From the NCBI GenBank assembly GCA_000702525.1, contig JNIN01000001.1:1178001-1242000 (forward strand): 64,000 nt of DNA, read 5' to 3'. Positions 53,859 through 62,891 of the stretch are shown in pieces; the first letter of the stretch is position 1; every line of letters starts with the position of its first letter. The notes beneath the pieces were generated by a model. The model did not search any database. It was not told where the DNA came from and worked only from the letters and a program-made list of their open reading frames with translations. Both the position numbers and the translations under genes were made by a program. This DNA comes from Lachnospiraceae bacterium AC2012. GTDB taxonomy: Bacteria > Bacillota > Clostridia > Lachnospirales > Lachnospiraceae.

Positions 53859-55268
53859 TTACATTACATCGGCAAAATGAATCTTCAACTTCTTAAATAC
53901 CGTTGTACCGATGATAAACATAATGATTGTAAATGCCCAGAAGTAGATGGTTTCTGCTGGATGTGACCAGAAGTAAACATTGTTAATCATAGAATCTCTA
54001 TAACCAACCACTACGTAATACATTGGGTTTAACTTCAGGATGAAAAGCACCTTCTCAGAGATAATCATGCTATCCATGTTCCACATAATTGGTGTAGCCC
54101 ATACACCAACCTGAAGAATAATATTTACAATCTGTGATAAATCACGGAAGAATACCTGAATTGCCGCATTGATATAACCAAAGCCAAGCGCCAGTACCAT
54201 CATACAGAATGAATAGTAGATGATCTGCAGCATATGCACATTTGGTGTATATCCATAGATTACATACATCACAAGCATAAATCCGATAAAGAAGCAATGT
54301 ACAAATAAACTTGAGATTGCCTTCACCACCGGAAGTGTACTGATATTGAATACGACCTTCTTTACCAGGTAGCTATATTCTAAAAGTACATTCGTTGCTG
54401 TTCCCAGTACTTCAGAGAAATAGAACCATGGTACCAGACCAGCAATTAACCAAAGTACATAAGGTACCGCGATACCCGCCTTTGTAGACTGTGATCCAAC
54501 ATTCAATGCCTTCTGGAATACGAACCAGTATACAACAACAGTTACGATTGGCTGAACGAACGCCCAAACAATACCAAGGTAAGAACCGGAGAACTTCTGC
54601 TTGAAATCGTTCTTTGCCAAATTAAATACCAGCTTTTTATTTCTATATACTTCGAGTGGAATCTCTACTGCAGCCTTGCCCTTAAAGAGAAGGAGCAGAA
54701 GGATTGCATCGATGGAAATCATATAAGCAAGTCTTGTTTTAAGAGTTCTAGCGGAACCAAGCTCTGTAATCTGATCTACTGTTCCCTCTGGAGTTGTATA
54801 AGCAAATGCAATATTACCATCCTGCGATGTCGTTGTAAGCTTATCTCCATTTACCTTGATATCCTTCTCTTTTACAGATTCTGCTTCTGTCCAATCGAAG
54901 GTATCCAGTGTTTCCCCTTCATAAGAGATGGTAAACTCAGAAAACTCAATATTATCCATCGCTGTTACCGCTGGATCGATACGGATATAAGTCACATTGG
55001 CTGGAATCTCAAATTCGAGTGTCTGTGTCTCGCCGGCCGTTGTGTAATTTGTGCCAGACTTCTGACCTTCCATGAAATCCGTCTCTTTGATATCCTGACC
55101 ATCCACCAGATAGTACAGTGTTACCGAAGAAGTTGTATCGCCAGTGACATCTACTGAAAATGTAATCGTCTCTGTAGTATAATCCTTTGGCTTCAGAAAA
55201 ATAGCCAAATTAGAAATCACTGCAAGTAGTAAAATCGCTACTACATAGATAATTTTCTTTTTGCTCAT
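53859..55268 (-). CDS. wzm: Polysaccharide ABC exporter permease with extra N-terminal extracytoplasmic domain
   Basis: Membrane partner of the ATPase at 52459. At 469 aa it is much longer than usual (about 260-270). Residues 5-24 are a first helix; residues about 27-180 form an inserted, Thr-rich, beta-strand-like region (FSVDVTGDTTSSVTLYYLVD, TLEFEIPANVTYIRIDPA) expected outside the membrane; residues 182-196 are a second helix. The remaining 260 residues are a standard ABC-2 permease: FKQKFSGSYLGIVWAFVQP, then the helices around VLWLIAGLVPWFYF and the MYYVVVGYRDSM loop. The gene follows the RgpF gene with one base between. The added domain may bind the polymer or a wall component. Confidence 0.88.
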   Translation of the reverse strand: MSKKKIIYVVAILLLAVISNLAIFLKPKDYTTETITFSVDVTGDTTSSVTLYYLVDGQDIKETDFMEGQKSGTNYTTAGETQTLEFEIPANVTYIRIDPAVTAMDNIEFSEFTISYEGETLDTFDWTEAESVKEKDIKVNGDKLTTTSQDGNIAFAYTTPEGTVDQITELGSARTLKTRLAYMISIDAILLLLLFKGKAAVEIPLEVYRNKKLVFNLAKNDFKQKFSGSYLGIVWAFVQPIVTVVVYWFVFQKALNVGSQSTKAGIAVPYVLWLIAGLVPWFYFSEVLGTATNVLLEYSYLVKKVVFNISTLPVVKAISSLFVHCFFIGFMLVMYVIYGYTPNVHMLQIIYYSFCMMVLALGFGYINAAIQVFFRDLSQIVNIILQVGVWATPIMWNMDSMIISEKVLFILKLNPMYYVVVGYRDSMINNVYFWSHPAETIYFWAFTIIMFIIGTTVFKKLKIHFADVM

Positions 55269-55269
55269 A

Positions 55270-57090
55270 TTATTTCACCTTTAAATCTTTTAATTTACGT
55301 AATGGTTTTGTAATCTTCCAGGAACGACTATCCTCCATCCAACGGATTCGATCTGAAAGTACATGGTTTTCTTCTACCTTTTCGTGGTACATCCCACACC
55401 ATTTATTTCGATCATCAATCATAGTTGTCAATTGATATTCTCGGTTGTCTAGTTCAATCGCTGCATATTCCGTATTTGTCGCAAAACCGGTATAGTATCC
55501 GGCCGCCTGCAGCAGAAGTGGCAGAAGTCGCATAAAGACTTCTCGTATCTGATCCTCTGTATAAGATTTTTCATTTCTCAAATACTTCACGGTACTCAGA
55601 ATTTCGTCTTCTATTTTGCGAAGCGCCTTCACATCGCCAACGAAACTCAAATCCTGCACCAGAATTGGTGATATATCACTCGAGATTCTCACATGCTTAC
55701 CAAGTCTCTCGAGACAATCACAAACATCCGGATATGTCTCGCCCCAACCGAATCTTGCATATTCGATGTAAATACCATGATTCAAGGTTGGCGTTGCAAG
55801 CAGTCCGAGTGTCTTTGCACTCTTCATCTTACGGAACAGATGATGCATATAGTCTCCGCGACCAATCAACGTCTCGAATTCCTTGTAACAAATCGCTTCA
55901 TCCATTGGCTTATGTAAGCTGGATGTGATATCGCGATCCATATACAATGCAATCTCTTCATATCCAGAAACGTCTTCGAAGAATTCCTTGATGCCATCCT
56001 CTGTAAAAATCTCTCCCTGGAAATGTTTCATCGTCTTCGCATCCACATGATACATCTCCATCCTCTTCTTCACATCATCAGAAATCTCTGTATTCACATA
56101 TAAATGTAAATCTAAATCTTTCGGTACCTGCGCGAGATACTGCATCGTATCTTCGATTAATAGTGGCTCCTGTAAAATTACAAATAATCCACATGAATCC
56201 TCGGATTTATCGAGGTTATCCACTGGAAGTACGTAATTCCAGTGGAAATTCTGATAGAGCTCACGCAAATTACGTGCTCTAAGAAGCGTCTCGATAATAT
56301 ATTCCTCAGGATACTCCGTCTCTTCCCGGATGATATCGAGAATTCGACGAGGCTCCTGACCAATATTTGTATTGATGGTCCAATCATATTCATTGAAGAA
56401 TAATCTCTTCTTAAAAATTGGGCATCGATAATTTCGAATGATTAAATCGGCATATGCCATCAGTGGCTGTGAATGTCTCTCTTCGAGTTCCGGTGCGTTG
56501 ATATAGGTATCCCACTTATATCCCAGGTCCTCAAACTTCTTTGTAAATACAATCTCATGTTTTCCAACCGCATCCTCATAAGAATTGATTGGGAATAAAT
56601 TGTCCCAATAATTCTGGAAATCTTCAGACTTCACAAAGCTCTGTCGAAAAACTTCGAAATAAGACTGGATATGTGCAGGGATATAGCCATATACACAGTT
56701 ATATGGATTCGCCATATCCTTGTAGTGGCGTGTAATTCCCCAGAAATCCACATCACGTTTTGCCATCGCATCGAACATCTCTGCAAATGGATAGACTGGT
56801 CCCATAACAGTATCATTCAAGATAACCACTTCGTCATACGCAGATAACTGCTCCCAGCCAATATAGTCCATTCCCTCTTTATAGGCCCAGGTATCGAATC
56901 CCTTATTCTCACGGAAAACAAAGTCACTAGAGAATTTACCGAGGATTTCCTTGCCCTCCTCTGTAATCTTGCCATTTACTACAACGACAAGACGCTCCAG
57001 ATTCTTCATCAAGTCTTCAAGCATATAAGGGATATAACGATCCACAATACCATTTGCATCAAAAAATACGAATATACCGATTCTTCTCAT
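55270..57090 (-). CDS. RgpF-like rhamnan synthesis protein
   Basis: Cytosolic protein of 606 aa from the rhamnan synthesis protein F family. The ATG at 57090 has AGGAG nine bases upstream; a TTG just before it at 57093 is less likely. Family segments: FFDANGIVDRYIPYMLEDL, NKGFDTWAYKEGMDYIGW, EVVILNDTVMGPVYPF and NCVYGYIPAHIQSYFEVF. The C-terminus is DSRSWKITKPLRKLKDL, the Trp-containing basic tail common on polysaccharide GTs. In streptococci RgpF is needed for rhamnose-glucose polysaccharide and is thought to act on rhamnose. Position beside rfbC and rfbA agrees with a rhamnan backbone. Confidence 0.88.
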   Translation of the reverse strand: MRRIGIFVFFDANGIVDRYIPYMLEDLMKNLERLVVVVNGKITEEGKEILGKFSSDFVFRENKGFDTWAYKEGMDYIGWEQLSAYDEVVILNDTVMGPVYPFAEMFDAMAKRDVDFWGITRHYKDMANPYNCVYGYIPAHIQSYFEVFRQSFVKSEDFQNYWDNLFPINSYEDAVGKHEIVFTKKFEDLGYKWDTYINAPELEERHSQPLMAYADLIIRNYRCPIFKKRLFFNEYDWTINTNIGQEPRRILDIIREETEYPEEYIIETLLRARNLRELYQNFHWNYVLPVDNLDKSEDSCGLFVILQEPLLIEDTMQYLAQVPKDLDLHLYVNTEISDDVKKRMEMYHVDAKTMKHFQGEIFTEDGIKEFFEDVSGYEEIALYMDRDITSSLHKPMDEAICYKEFETLIGRGDYMHHLFRKMKSAKTLGLLATPTLNHGIYIEYARFGWGETYPDVCDCLERLGKHVRISSDISPILVQDLSFVGDVKALRKIEDEILSTVKYLRNEKSYTEDQIREVFMRLLPLLLQAAGYYTGFATNTEYAAIELDNREYQLTTMIDDRNKWCGMYHEKVEENHVLSDRIRWMEDSRSWKITKPLRKLKDLKVK

Positions 57091-57117
57091 CAATAAAACT
57101 CCTAAAATTCAGAGGAA

Positions 57118-57702
57118 TTATGCCATTCCATGTTCCTTGCAATAATCCTTGAAGCTTGCGTTTACCTTGTCCTTGTCAGAGAGGATTAAGTCTTCTGCTG
57201 TCATTCCTTCTGGCATTGGCCATTCTACAGCAACGTCAGCATCATTCCACATAAGACCGCCCTCATCATTTGGATGATAGAAATCTGTTACCTTGTAGCA
57301 GAATTCTGCGTAATCAGAAAGTACGATGAAACCATGAGCGAAATTCTTTGGAATGAAGAACTGCTTCTTGTTTTCTTCTGTAAGAGTAACACCATACCAC
57401 TTACCAAAAGTTTCAGAACCTTCTCTAAGGTCAACAGCTACATCGAAAACTTCACCCTTGATTACACGAACAAGCTTGTCCTGTGGGAAGTTCTTCTGGA
57501 AATGAAGACCACGAAGTACACCCTTCTTAGATGCGGACTGGTTGTCCTGTACGAATTCTACATCGATACCAGCCTGATCACGAAGGTCATTCTGGTTGTA
57601 TGTTTCCATGAAATATCCACGTGCATCACCGAACACCTGAGGTTCTACTACTACTAAGCCTTCGATGCCGTTACAATTCTTCTCTACTTTTAATGTTCCC
57701 AT
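57118..57702 (-). CDS. rfbC: dTDP-4-dehydrorhamnose 3,5-epimerase
   Basis: Cytosolic cupin-fold enzyme (194 aa) that catalyses the third step in making dTDP-L-rhamnose. ATG 57702 has GGAG nine bases upstream; an upstream open frame to 57774 is ignored. Signature parts: GLVVVEPQVFGDARGYFMET, FVQDNQSASKKGVLRGLHFQ (catalytic His), DVAVDLREGSETFGKW and FAHGFIVLSDYAEFCYK. Four enzymes are needed; rfbA is adjacent, but rfbB and rfbD are not in the window. Confidence 0.95.
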   Translation of the reverse strand: MGTLKVEKNCNGIEGLVVVEPQVFGDARGYFMETYNQNDLRDQAGIDVEFVQDNQSASKKGVLRGLHFQKNFPQDKLVRVIKGEVFDVAVDLREGSETFGKWYGVTLTEENKKQFFIPKNFAHGFIVLSDYAEFCYKVTDFYHPNDEGGLMWNDADVAVEWPMPEGMTAEDLILSDKDKVNASFKDYCKEHGMA

Positions 57703-57745
57703 AATATTTCTCCAATCTAATATCAATCTTCTAAACATAAAGATA

Positions 57746-57775
57746 GATATGCCCCTTGGATTCAAGAGGCACATC
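57746..57775 (-). other. Stem-loop between rfbA and rfbC
   Basis: GATATGCCCCTTG and CAAGAGGCACATC pair with two mismatches around GATT. The minus strand continues TATCTTTATG, too weak for full termination, so it may stabilise or thin out transcripts between the two genes. Confidence 0.5.
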
Positions 57776-57796
57776 TACAATCATTCTATATTCTTC

Positions 57797-58675
57797 TTAT
57801 AAACCTTCAGCAATATCCATTAAGTACTTGCCGTAATCAGACTTCATAAGAGGTGCAGCAAGCTTCTTGAGCTGATCTGCATCAATAAATCCGCGCTTGA
57901 ATGCAATTTCTTCGATACAAGATACATACATACCCTGTCTCTTCTGGATCGTAGATACGAAGTTTGCAGCTGCAAGTAACATATCATGGTTACCTGTATC
58001 AAGCCATGCAAAACCACGACCAAGTGTCTCAACGAAGAGATCTCCACGATCAAGGTAAGCATTGTTTACAGCAGTAATTTCTAACTCACCACGAGCGGAT
58101 GGCTTGATTGTCTTTGCAATCTTAACAACATCGTTATCGTAGAAGTAAAGACCTGGTACTGCATAGTTTGACTTTGGATTTTCTGGCTTTTCTTCGATAG
58201 AGATAGCCTTACCATTTTCATCAAATTCAACAACACCGTATTCTCTTGGGTCACGTACATAGTAACCAAAGATTGTAGCTCCACCATTCTTCTCTACTCT
58301 GTCATGTGCGTTCTTCAGTGTCTGGCTGAAGGACTGACCGTAGAAGATGTTATCTCCAAGTACAAGTGCAACAGAATCATCACCGATGAAATCTTCGCCA
58401 ATAATAAATGCTTCAGCGAGACCATTTGGTGCTTCCTGTACAGCGTACTGAATATTCATTCCAAGCTGTGAACCGTCTTCTAATAATTCTTTGAATACAG
58501 GAAGATCTCTAGGTGTAGAGATAATTAATACTTCCTTGATTCCTGCCAACATCAATGTTGACAATGGATAATAAATCATTGGCTTATCATAGATTGGCAT
58601 GATCTGCTTTGAGATTGCCTTTGTTAATGGGTACAATCTTGTACCAGAACCGCCTGCTAAAATAATACCTTTCAT
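57797..58675 (-). CDS. rfbA: Glucose-1-phosphate thymidylyltransferase
   Basis: Cytosolic enzyme of 292 aa that makes dTDP-glucose from glucose 1-phosphate and dTTP, the entry to dTDP-rhamnose. Motifs: [55 protein letters not shown], and [27 protein letters not shown] lies nine bases before ATG 58675. A 150-base gap upstream, AT-rich with a GGACATACGTCC near-palindrome at 58693-58704, could hold a separate promoter. Glucose 1-phosphate is also the product of the GH94 phosphorylase at 3902, though no direct link is implied. Confidence 0.95.
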   Translation of the reverse strand: MKGIILAGGSGTRLYPLTKAISKQIMPIYDKPMIYYPLSTLMLAGIKEVLIISTPRDLPVFKELLEDGSQLGMNIQYAVQEAPNGLAEAFIIGEDFIGDDSVALVLGDNIFYGQSFSQTLKNAHDRVEKNGGATIFGYYVRDPREYGVVEFDENGKAISIEEKPENPKSNYAVPGLYFYDNDVVKIAKTIKPSARGELEITAVNNAYLDRGDLFVETLGRGFAWLDTGNHDMLLAAANFVSTIQKRQGMYVSCIEEIAFKRGFIDADQLKKLAAPLMKSDYGKYLMDIAEGL

Positions 58676-58826
58676 TATAGTTTCCTCCTTTTGGACATAC
58701 GTCCTGCTAAACTATTTTTTATTTATAACAAATGAATGTGTCTTTTCTATGTATCTAAAATACAAATCTATCCTAAGGCACAGCTGACGATATTATATAA
58801 CCAAATCGTCATTTGGGCAACTTTTG

Positions 58827-59195
58827 TTATTCCCTCTCGCTATTTGCCTCGATTTTCTTACGATCCGCATACTCTTCCAGCGCTACCTTCTGTGTTAACT
58901 GGCGCATGCTGTCGGCCAGTTTCGAGATAGCAACCGTAAGACTAAAGATTACCGCAATGACAAAGATGAATCCCAGGAAGAATACCATGTTCATCACATC
59001 ATAGATTCCCATCGCGGCTGCAACCCATTCGAGGAGCCCCGGAATCAGGATAATCACCAGGATTACGATTGGCAGAAGAAGCCATACAATACTGTATTTC
59101 AAATCAATCTTACGCTTCTTAATCAAGCGAACCAGATACATCAAACCAAGTAATAGAATCAGAGCCATAATCACTCTGAGCTTCATTGACATCAT
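58827..59195 (-). CDS. DUF2304 family membrane protein
   Basis: Small protein of 122 aa with three hydrophobic segments (LRVIMALILLLGLMYLVRLI, the LLLPIVILVIILIPGLL stretch, and a third around FFLGFIFVIAVIFSLTVA) and a charged C-terminal helix (LADSMRQLTQKVALEEYADR). It matches the DUF2304 pattern. Its start overlaps the GT2 stop by four bases (ATGA). DUF2304 genes are usually paired with a GT2 of this kind and may help it bind polyprenyl-linked substrate. Confidence 0.85.
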   Translation of the reverse strand: MMSMKLRVIMALILLLGLMYLVRLIKKRKIDLKYSIVWLLLPIVILVIILIPGLLEWVAAAMGIYDVMNMVFFLGFIFVIAVIFSLTVAISKLADSMRQLTQKVALEEYADRKKIEANSERE

Positions 59196-59896
59196 ACTGC
59201 TTTACTCCTTCCTCGAAGTCTCTCAATCACGATTGCGATTGTAACCTTCACCATATAATATACGGACTTCGTCATTGTAATCGATGAGACGCCACCCTGA
59301 CGCGCTCTCATAACCACCGGAATCTCTTCAATCTTCAGACCGTGATTCAAAGCAGTAACCGCTGTTTCCGGCTCCGGATAATCCTTCGGATAATTCTCTG
59401 CAAATAATTCGATTACCTTACGACCGCCCAATCGAAGACCGGATGTCGGATCTGTTATCTTATGTCCTGTCAGAAGATGAATCAGCTTTGTGAAATACAC
59501 GATACCGACTCTTCTCAGCGCGGAAGACTGGAATCCCTCGTTTGTAATAAAACGAGAACCAATTACCATATCCAGCTGATGTTCTTCTAAGTATTCTGCC
59601 ATCTGCTGCAGGAATGCCGGATCATGCTGTCCATCACCGTCCACCTGCACTGCGATATCATAACCATACTCCCTGGCATATTTATAGCCCGTCTGCACGG
59701 CACCACCGATTCCCAGGTTAATAGGAAGATTTACATAATTGAAATGATTCTGCTTACAAATCTCCAATGTGTTATCCGTCGAACAGTCATTGATAATAAT
59801 GTAATCAAAATCCGGTGCATTCTCTTCGATATCCCGAACCGTACCCACAATATTTTCGCTCTCATTGTACGCCGGGATAATGATTAGTTTTTTCAT
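59192..59896 (-). CDS. GT2 glycosyltransferase, polyprenyl-phosphate type
   Basis: Glycosyltransferase of 234 aa. Motifs: IIPAYNESENIVGTVRDI, YIIINDCSTDNTLEI, NLGIGGAVQTGYKYA, AVQVDGDGQHDPAFL (metal-binding DGDGQHD) and DPTSGLRLGGRKVIELFAE. These are typical of dolichol/polyprenyl-phosphate mannose-synthase-like enzymes. There is no C-terminal membrane helix, so the overlapping DUF2304 protein may supply membrane contact. Likely role: moving a sugar to a lipid carrier or first sugar of a side chain. Confidence 0.9.
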   Translation of the reverse strand: MKKLIIIPAYNESENIVGTVRDIEENAPDFDYIIINDCSTDNTLEICKQNHFNYVNLPINLGIGGAVQTGYKYAREYGYDIAVQVDGDGQHDPAFLQQMAEYLEEHQLDMVIGSRFITNEGFQSSALRRVGIVYFTKLIHLLTGHKITDPTSGLRLGGRKVIELFAENYPKDYPEPETAVTALNHGLKIEEIPVVMRARQGGVSSITMTKSVYYMVKVTIAIVIERLRGRSKAV

Positions 59897-59900
59897 CTAA

Positions 59901-60728
59901 TTATTTCGCCTTTCCCATGTGCTTCATCAACCAGATGCGAAGCGCTCTCCGCTTCAAAATAATCTGCTGATACATCCATGACTTCTTTGCAAACTTACAA
60001 TATAATTTAAAATCCTTCTGAAAAATCTGGAAACGAATCGCTACACCCTCGTTGTAAACATTCTGATCTCCAGAGAACGTCTGCTCAATCAAACCATCCA
60101 CAACCCGGATATGATTCAATCCATGCTGTCTCAGATTTTCCATCAAGTAGAAGTCTACCATGTCGAGAAACATCTCTTCATCATAAAGACCTATCATATC
60201 ATAGATTGCTCTATTAATAAACAACCCGCTATTGATGCAATAGATATTGTCATAAACACCAACCGACTCCAGCGGATGATTGTTTAACTTCCAGGTATCG
60301 GTACGCGTTGGTCCGAGAATTCGATCCGCCGCATGAATGAGCCCCGTCACAATCTGCTCCTTGCAATCGTTGCTATTGATATATCCAATCGCATGATCAA
60401 GATATTCCTCCGAAAAGAACGTATCATCATCCGCAAACATCAGCCACGCATCCGCATCTTGAATCTCTTTCAAAGCCTTGTTATAGGTCTTTGTAAGACC
60501 TATATTGCCACCGTTCTCTATATAATGAATTCGATCCTGCATCTCCTGATCTGACTTCATCAGGCTTTGATTCTTCAATACGAATACGTCTTTCGAATTG
60601 TCATAAATATGAATCTTAATATTCCGAACACCATATTTATCCTGCATCTTATAGAAATTTTCCAATGATTTAATATTCGAAATCACATCATTATACAGGA
60701 CACATATGATATGTATCTTCTTATTCAT
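59901..60728 (-). CDS. GT2-like glycosyltransferase
   Basis: Cytosolic protein of 275 aa. GT-A features: IHIICVLYNDVISNIKSLEN, KIHIYDNSKD, YIENGGNIGLTKTYNKALKE and WLMFADDDTFFSEEYLD (ADDD metal motif). Later LYDEEMFLDMVDFYLMENLR fits the acceptor region of rhamnosyltransferases. Basic residues dominate the C-terminus (LKRRALRIWLMKHMGKAK), suiting membrane contact. Its ATG directly follows the upstream stop codon, with AAGAGG inside the preceding gene. Specificity unknown. Confidence 0.87.
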   Translation of the reverse strand: MNKKIHIICVLYNDVISNIKSLENFYKMQDKYGVRNIKIHIYDNSKDVFVLKNQSLMKSDQEMQDRIHYIENGGNIGLTKTYNKALKEIQDADAWLMFADDDTFFSEEYLDHAIGYINSNDCKEQIVTGLIHAADRILGPTRTDTWKLNNHPLESVGVYDNIYCINSGLFINRAIYDMIGLYDEEMFLDMVDFYLMENLRQHGLNHIRVVDGLIEQTFSGDQNVYNEGVAIRFQIFQKDFKLYCKFAKKSWMYQQIILKRRALRIWLMKHMGKAK

Positions 60729-61625
60729 TTATAAAAACCTCTTCGTCAAAATCAAAGCACGAACAACCATCTGATCCAAACCGGACTGCCGATGGAAACG
60801 ATTCGACAGCGCAAGTTTTCTACGAATCTTCGCATTGTCTTCGGATGCTAAGAAATCGTCAACCAAAGCATCATATTCCTCTCGCCCACGATTATGCTCC
60901 TTGAATTCCTGCAACTGTGCTTTCAATAAACCGCGGCTCTTATCGAGGTACTTCTTCTTCGCTTTTAATGTACCAATAAAGCTATCTGCCGCACCAATCT
61001 GATTGCCTTCATGCTGTCTATAATACATGTAAGCATTCTGATCAAAATACACTTCGCCATGGTAAGTCGCTACCAGATACACCCACCAGTCATGTACAAT
61101 CGCATGCTTTGGTAAATGTTCGCATACCATCCATACCAGACGTTTCGTCAATACAGATGTACAACCTGTACAGATGGATTCCACTACCGCACCCTCGAAG
61201 GAAGGTTTTAAGTCTGGAAGCTCCACGCCTTCCATCGGAACAAGTTCTGCATCCGTCAAGATTTTATTACCACAATATAAAAGCGCTTCCGGATGATTCT
61301 GTAATGCCTCTACCGCCTTCTCGATCTTCTCCGGAAGCCAATAGTCATCCTGATCTGCAAATGCCACATAATCCGCATCTGACACTCGAAGGAGCTGGAA
61401 GAAACTCCGATTGGAACCCACATTCTTCTCAATAAAAAGACGGATTCTAGCATCCTCTTCTGCGAGACGCTTCAAAATCGAAACGGTCTCATCGGAAGAA
61501 CCATCATCACGAATCAACAGTTCCAGATTTTCCCATGTCTGATTTAAAATACTACGTACCTGCTGCTCCACATAACGCTGTCCATTGTATGTAGACATCA
61601 GCACCTGTACTTTCTTCTGTTCCAT
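60729..61625 (-). CDS. GT2 rhamnosyltransferase-like glycosyltransferase
   Basis: Cytosolic glycosyltransferase of 298 aa. Motifs: VQVLMSTYNGQRYVEQQVRS, LLIRDDGSSDETVSIL, VAFADQDDYWLPEKIEKAVE (DQDDYW, typical of RgpB-like and similar rhamnosyltransferases) and HAIVHDWWVYLVATYHG. The C-terminal region is basic and helical. GAGAGGG precedes ATG 61625. Rhamnose transfer agrees with rfbA and rfbC, but the family also includes galactosyl enzymes. Confidence 0.9.
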   Translation of the reverse strand: MEQKKVQVLMSTYNGQRYVEQQVRSILNQTWENLELLIRDDGSSDETVSILKRLAEEDARIRLFIEKNVGSNRSFFQLLRVSDADYVAFADQDDYWLPEKIEKAVEALQNHPEALLYCGNKILTDAELVPMEGVELPDLKPSFEGAVVESICTGCTSVLTKRLVWMVCEHLPKHAIVHDWWVYLVATYHGEVYFDQNAYMYYRQHEGNQIGAADSFIGTLKAKKKYLDKSRGLLKAQLQEFKEHNRGREEYDALVDDFLASEDNAKIRRKLALSNRFHRQSGLDQMVVRALILTKRFL

Positions 61626-61654
61626 ATATCTACCCTCTCGTAATATATGTTATT

Positions 61655-62881
61655 TTACATTTCTTCTCTATGACATTTACGAGCACGACGTACCGTCAGT
61701 TCACAAACGATTGCCATAAAGATCACATAGATGGCATATGCGATGATCTGCACAACACTCACACCATTCTGGCTCATCGAACCAATGATTGGATATACAA
61801 GCGCCACACAGATTCCAAAATCCACTGCCATACCAATCAATAACCACTTCATCTGGCGCAGTCCAATCAAAATCGCAGACAACACCCAGATAAACGCGAT
61901 CAAAATCGTACACCAAACAATTGGCATAAATAGATTATAATACTTCAAAATCGAAGAACCAAATAATAATGCCAGTCCCCATCGGCCAAGCAACAGTGCA
62001 CCAATGGTTGTCACAACCGCAAGACCCGCGAGTGCGAGATACACCTTGTGCAGTAACTTCAGGAAACGGTCATACTCGCCATTCTGATATACCGATGCAA
62101 ACACCGGAAGGAATGGATTGAATACCACATTTGCAAGGACTGAAATCACCAGTGTTGGGGAGGCAATTGTCGAATACGCACCCAGCGATTCTGTCCCCTC
62201 CATCTGCTGCAGGACATTCTTTGGAATCAGTCCCTCTAAACTGAAAAGGAAACTGAAGACTACAATCGGAACACACTGCAGTAGAAGCGTACGAATCTTC
62301 TTGTTATAGATCACCGGCTTGATTGCTTCTAATGAGGATGTCTTACGCCAGTCAAAGGCAAAAGCAATCAATAAATTCACTACCGCGATGATAAACAATG
62401 TCACCATCAGATTCTGAAGCACCATAAGACCCGCTGTAAAGATCACAACCGTTGCTGTACCACGAAGGATATAGGACTTTCCAATCAAATCATAGCGATC
62501 CAATTTCTGATCCTCACCATTTAACACATCCACCAGTGCCTCCGCTACTCGAATCAACATAAATGCATCGATACAGAGAATCTGATATAAATTGTTGCCC
62601 CAAATCGATGCAATCGCGCAAGTAATAAAAGCGACGATACAAGTCAGGATTCTACTACCTACATATTCATGCTGGCTGTATTCCTTCTTCACATCCGACA
62701 CCTGGTAGCTTCTCATCCCGAAAAGAGAAATCGCAGAGAAGCTACTACTTGTCGTCATCGCCAGTGACAGAAATCCTGCAGAACCGAGATCTGCCACATG
62801 ATATACAATTACCGTAATCAACCATTGGCAGGCAGAATAGAAAATGCTGCCAAAGGTGTTCCAAAAAATATTCTTCTTCAT
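61655..62881 (-). CDS. Wzx-like polysaccharide flippase
   Basis: Polytopic membrane protein of 408 aa with about twelve hydrophobic segments in two halves, resembling MOP-superfamily flippases that move lipid-linked oligosaccharides. The N-terminus is NIFWNTFGSIFYSACQWLIT, typical of this group (WN..G...); later GIVVFSFLFSLEGLIPKNVL-like segments and GLRQMKWLLIGMAVDFGICV follow. AGAAGG lies eight bases before ATG 62881. Presence of both a flippase and an ABC exporter in one locus suggests two lipid-linked products. No Wzy-type polymerase was identified with confidence. Confidence 0.82.
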   Translation of the reverse strand: MKKNIFWNTFGSIFYSACQWLITVIVYHVADLGSAGFLSLAMTTSSSFSAISLFGMRSYQVSDVKKEYSQHEYVGSRILTCIVAFITCAIASIWGNNLYQILCIDAFMLIRVAEALVDVLNGEDQKLDRYDLIGKSYILRGTATVVIFTAGLMVLQNLMVTLFIIAVVNLLIAFAFDWRKTSSLEAIKPVIYNKKIRTLLLQCVPIVVFSFLFSLEGLIPKNVLQQMEGTESLGAYSTIASPTLVISVLANVVFNPFLPVFASVYQNGEYDRFLKLLHKVYLALAGLAVVTTIGALLLGRWGLALLFGSSILKYYNLFMPIVWCTILIAFIWVLSAILIGLRQMKWLLIGMAVDFGICVALVYPIIGSMSQNGVSVVQIIAYAIYVIFMAIVCELTVRRARKCHREEM

Positions 62882-62891
62882 CTAATCCTTC

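Noticed and set aside
53859-55268. Frameshift or gene fusion artefact in the wzm gene
   Set aside because: The frame is continuous, the ribosome site and signal-like first helix are normal, and the extra domain has ordinary composition for an exported beta domain.
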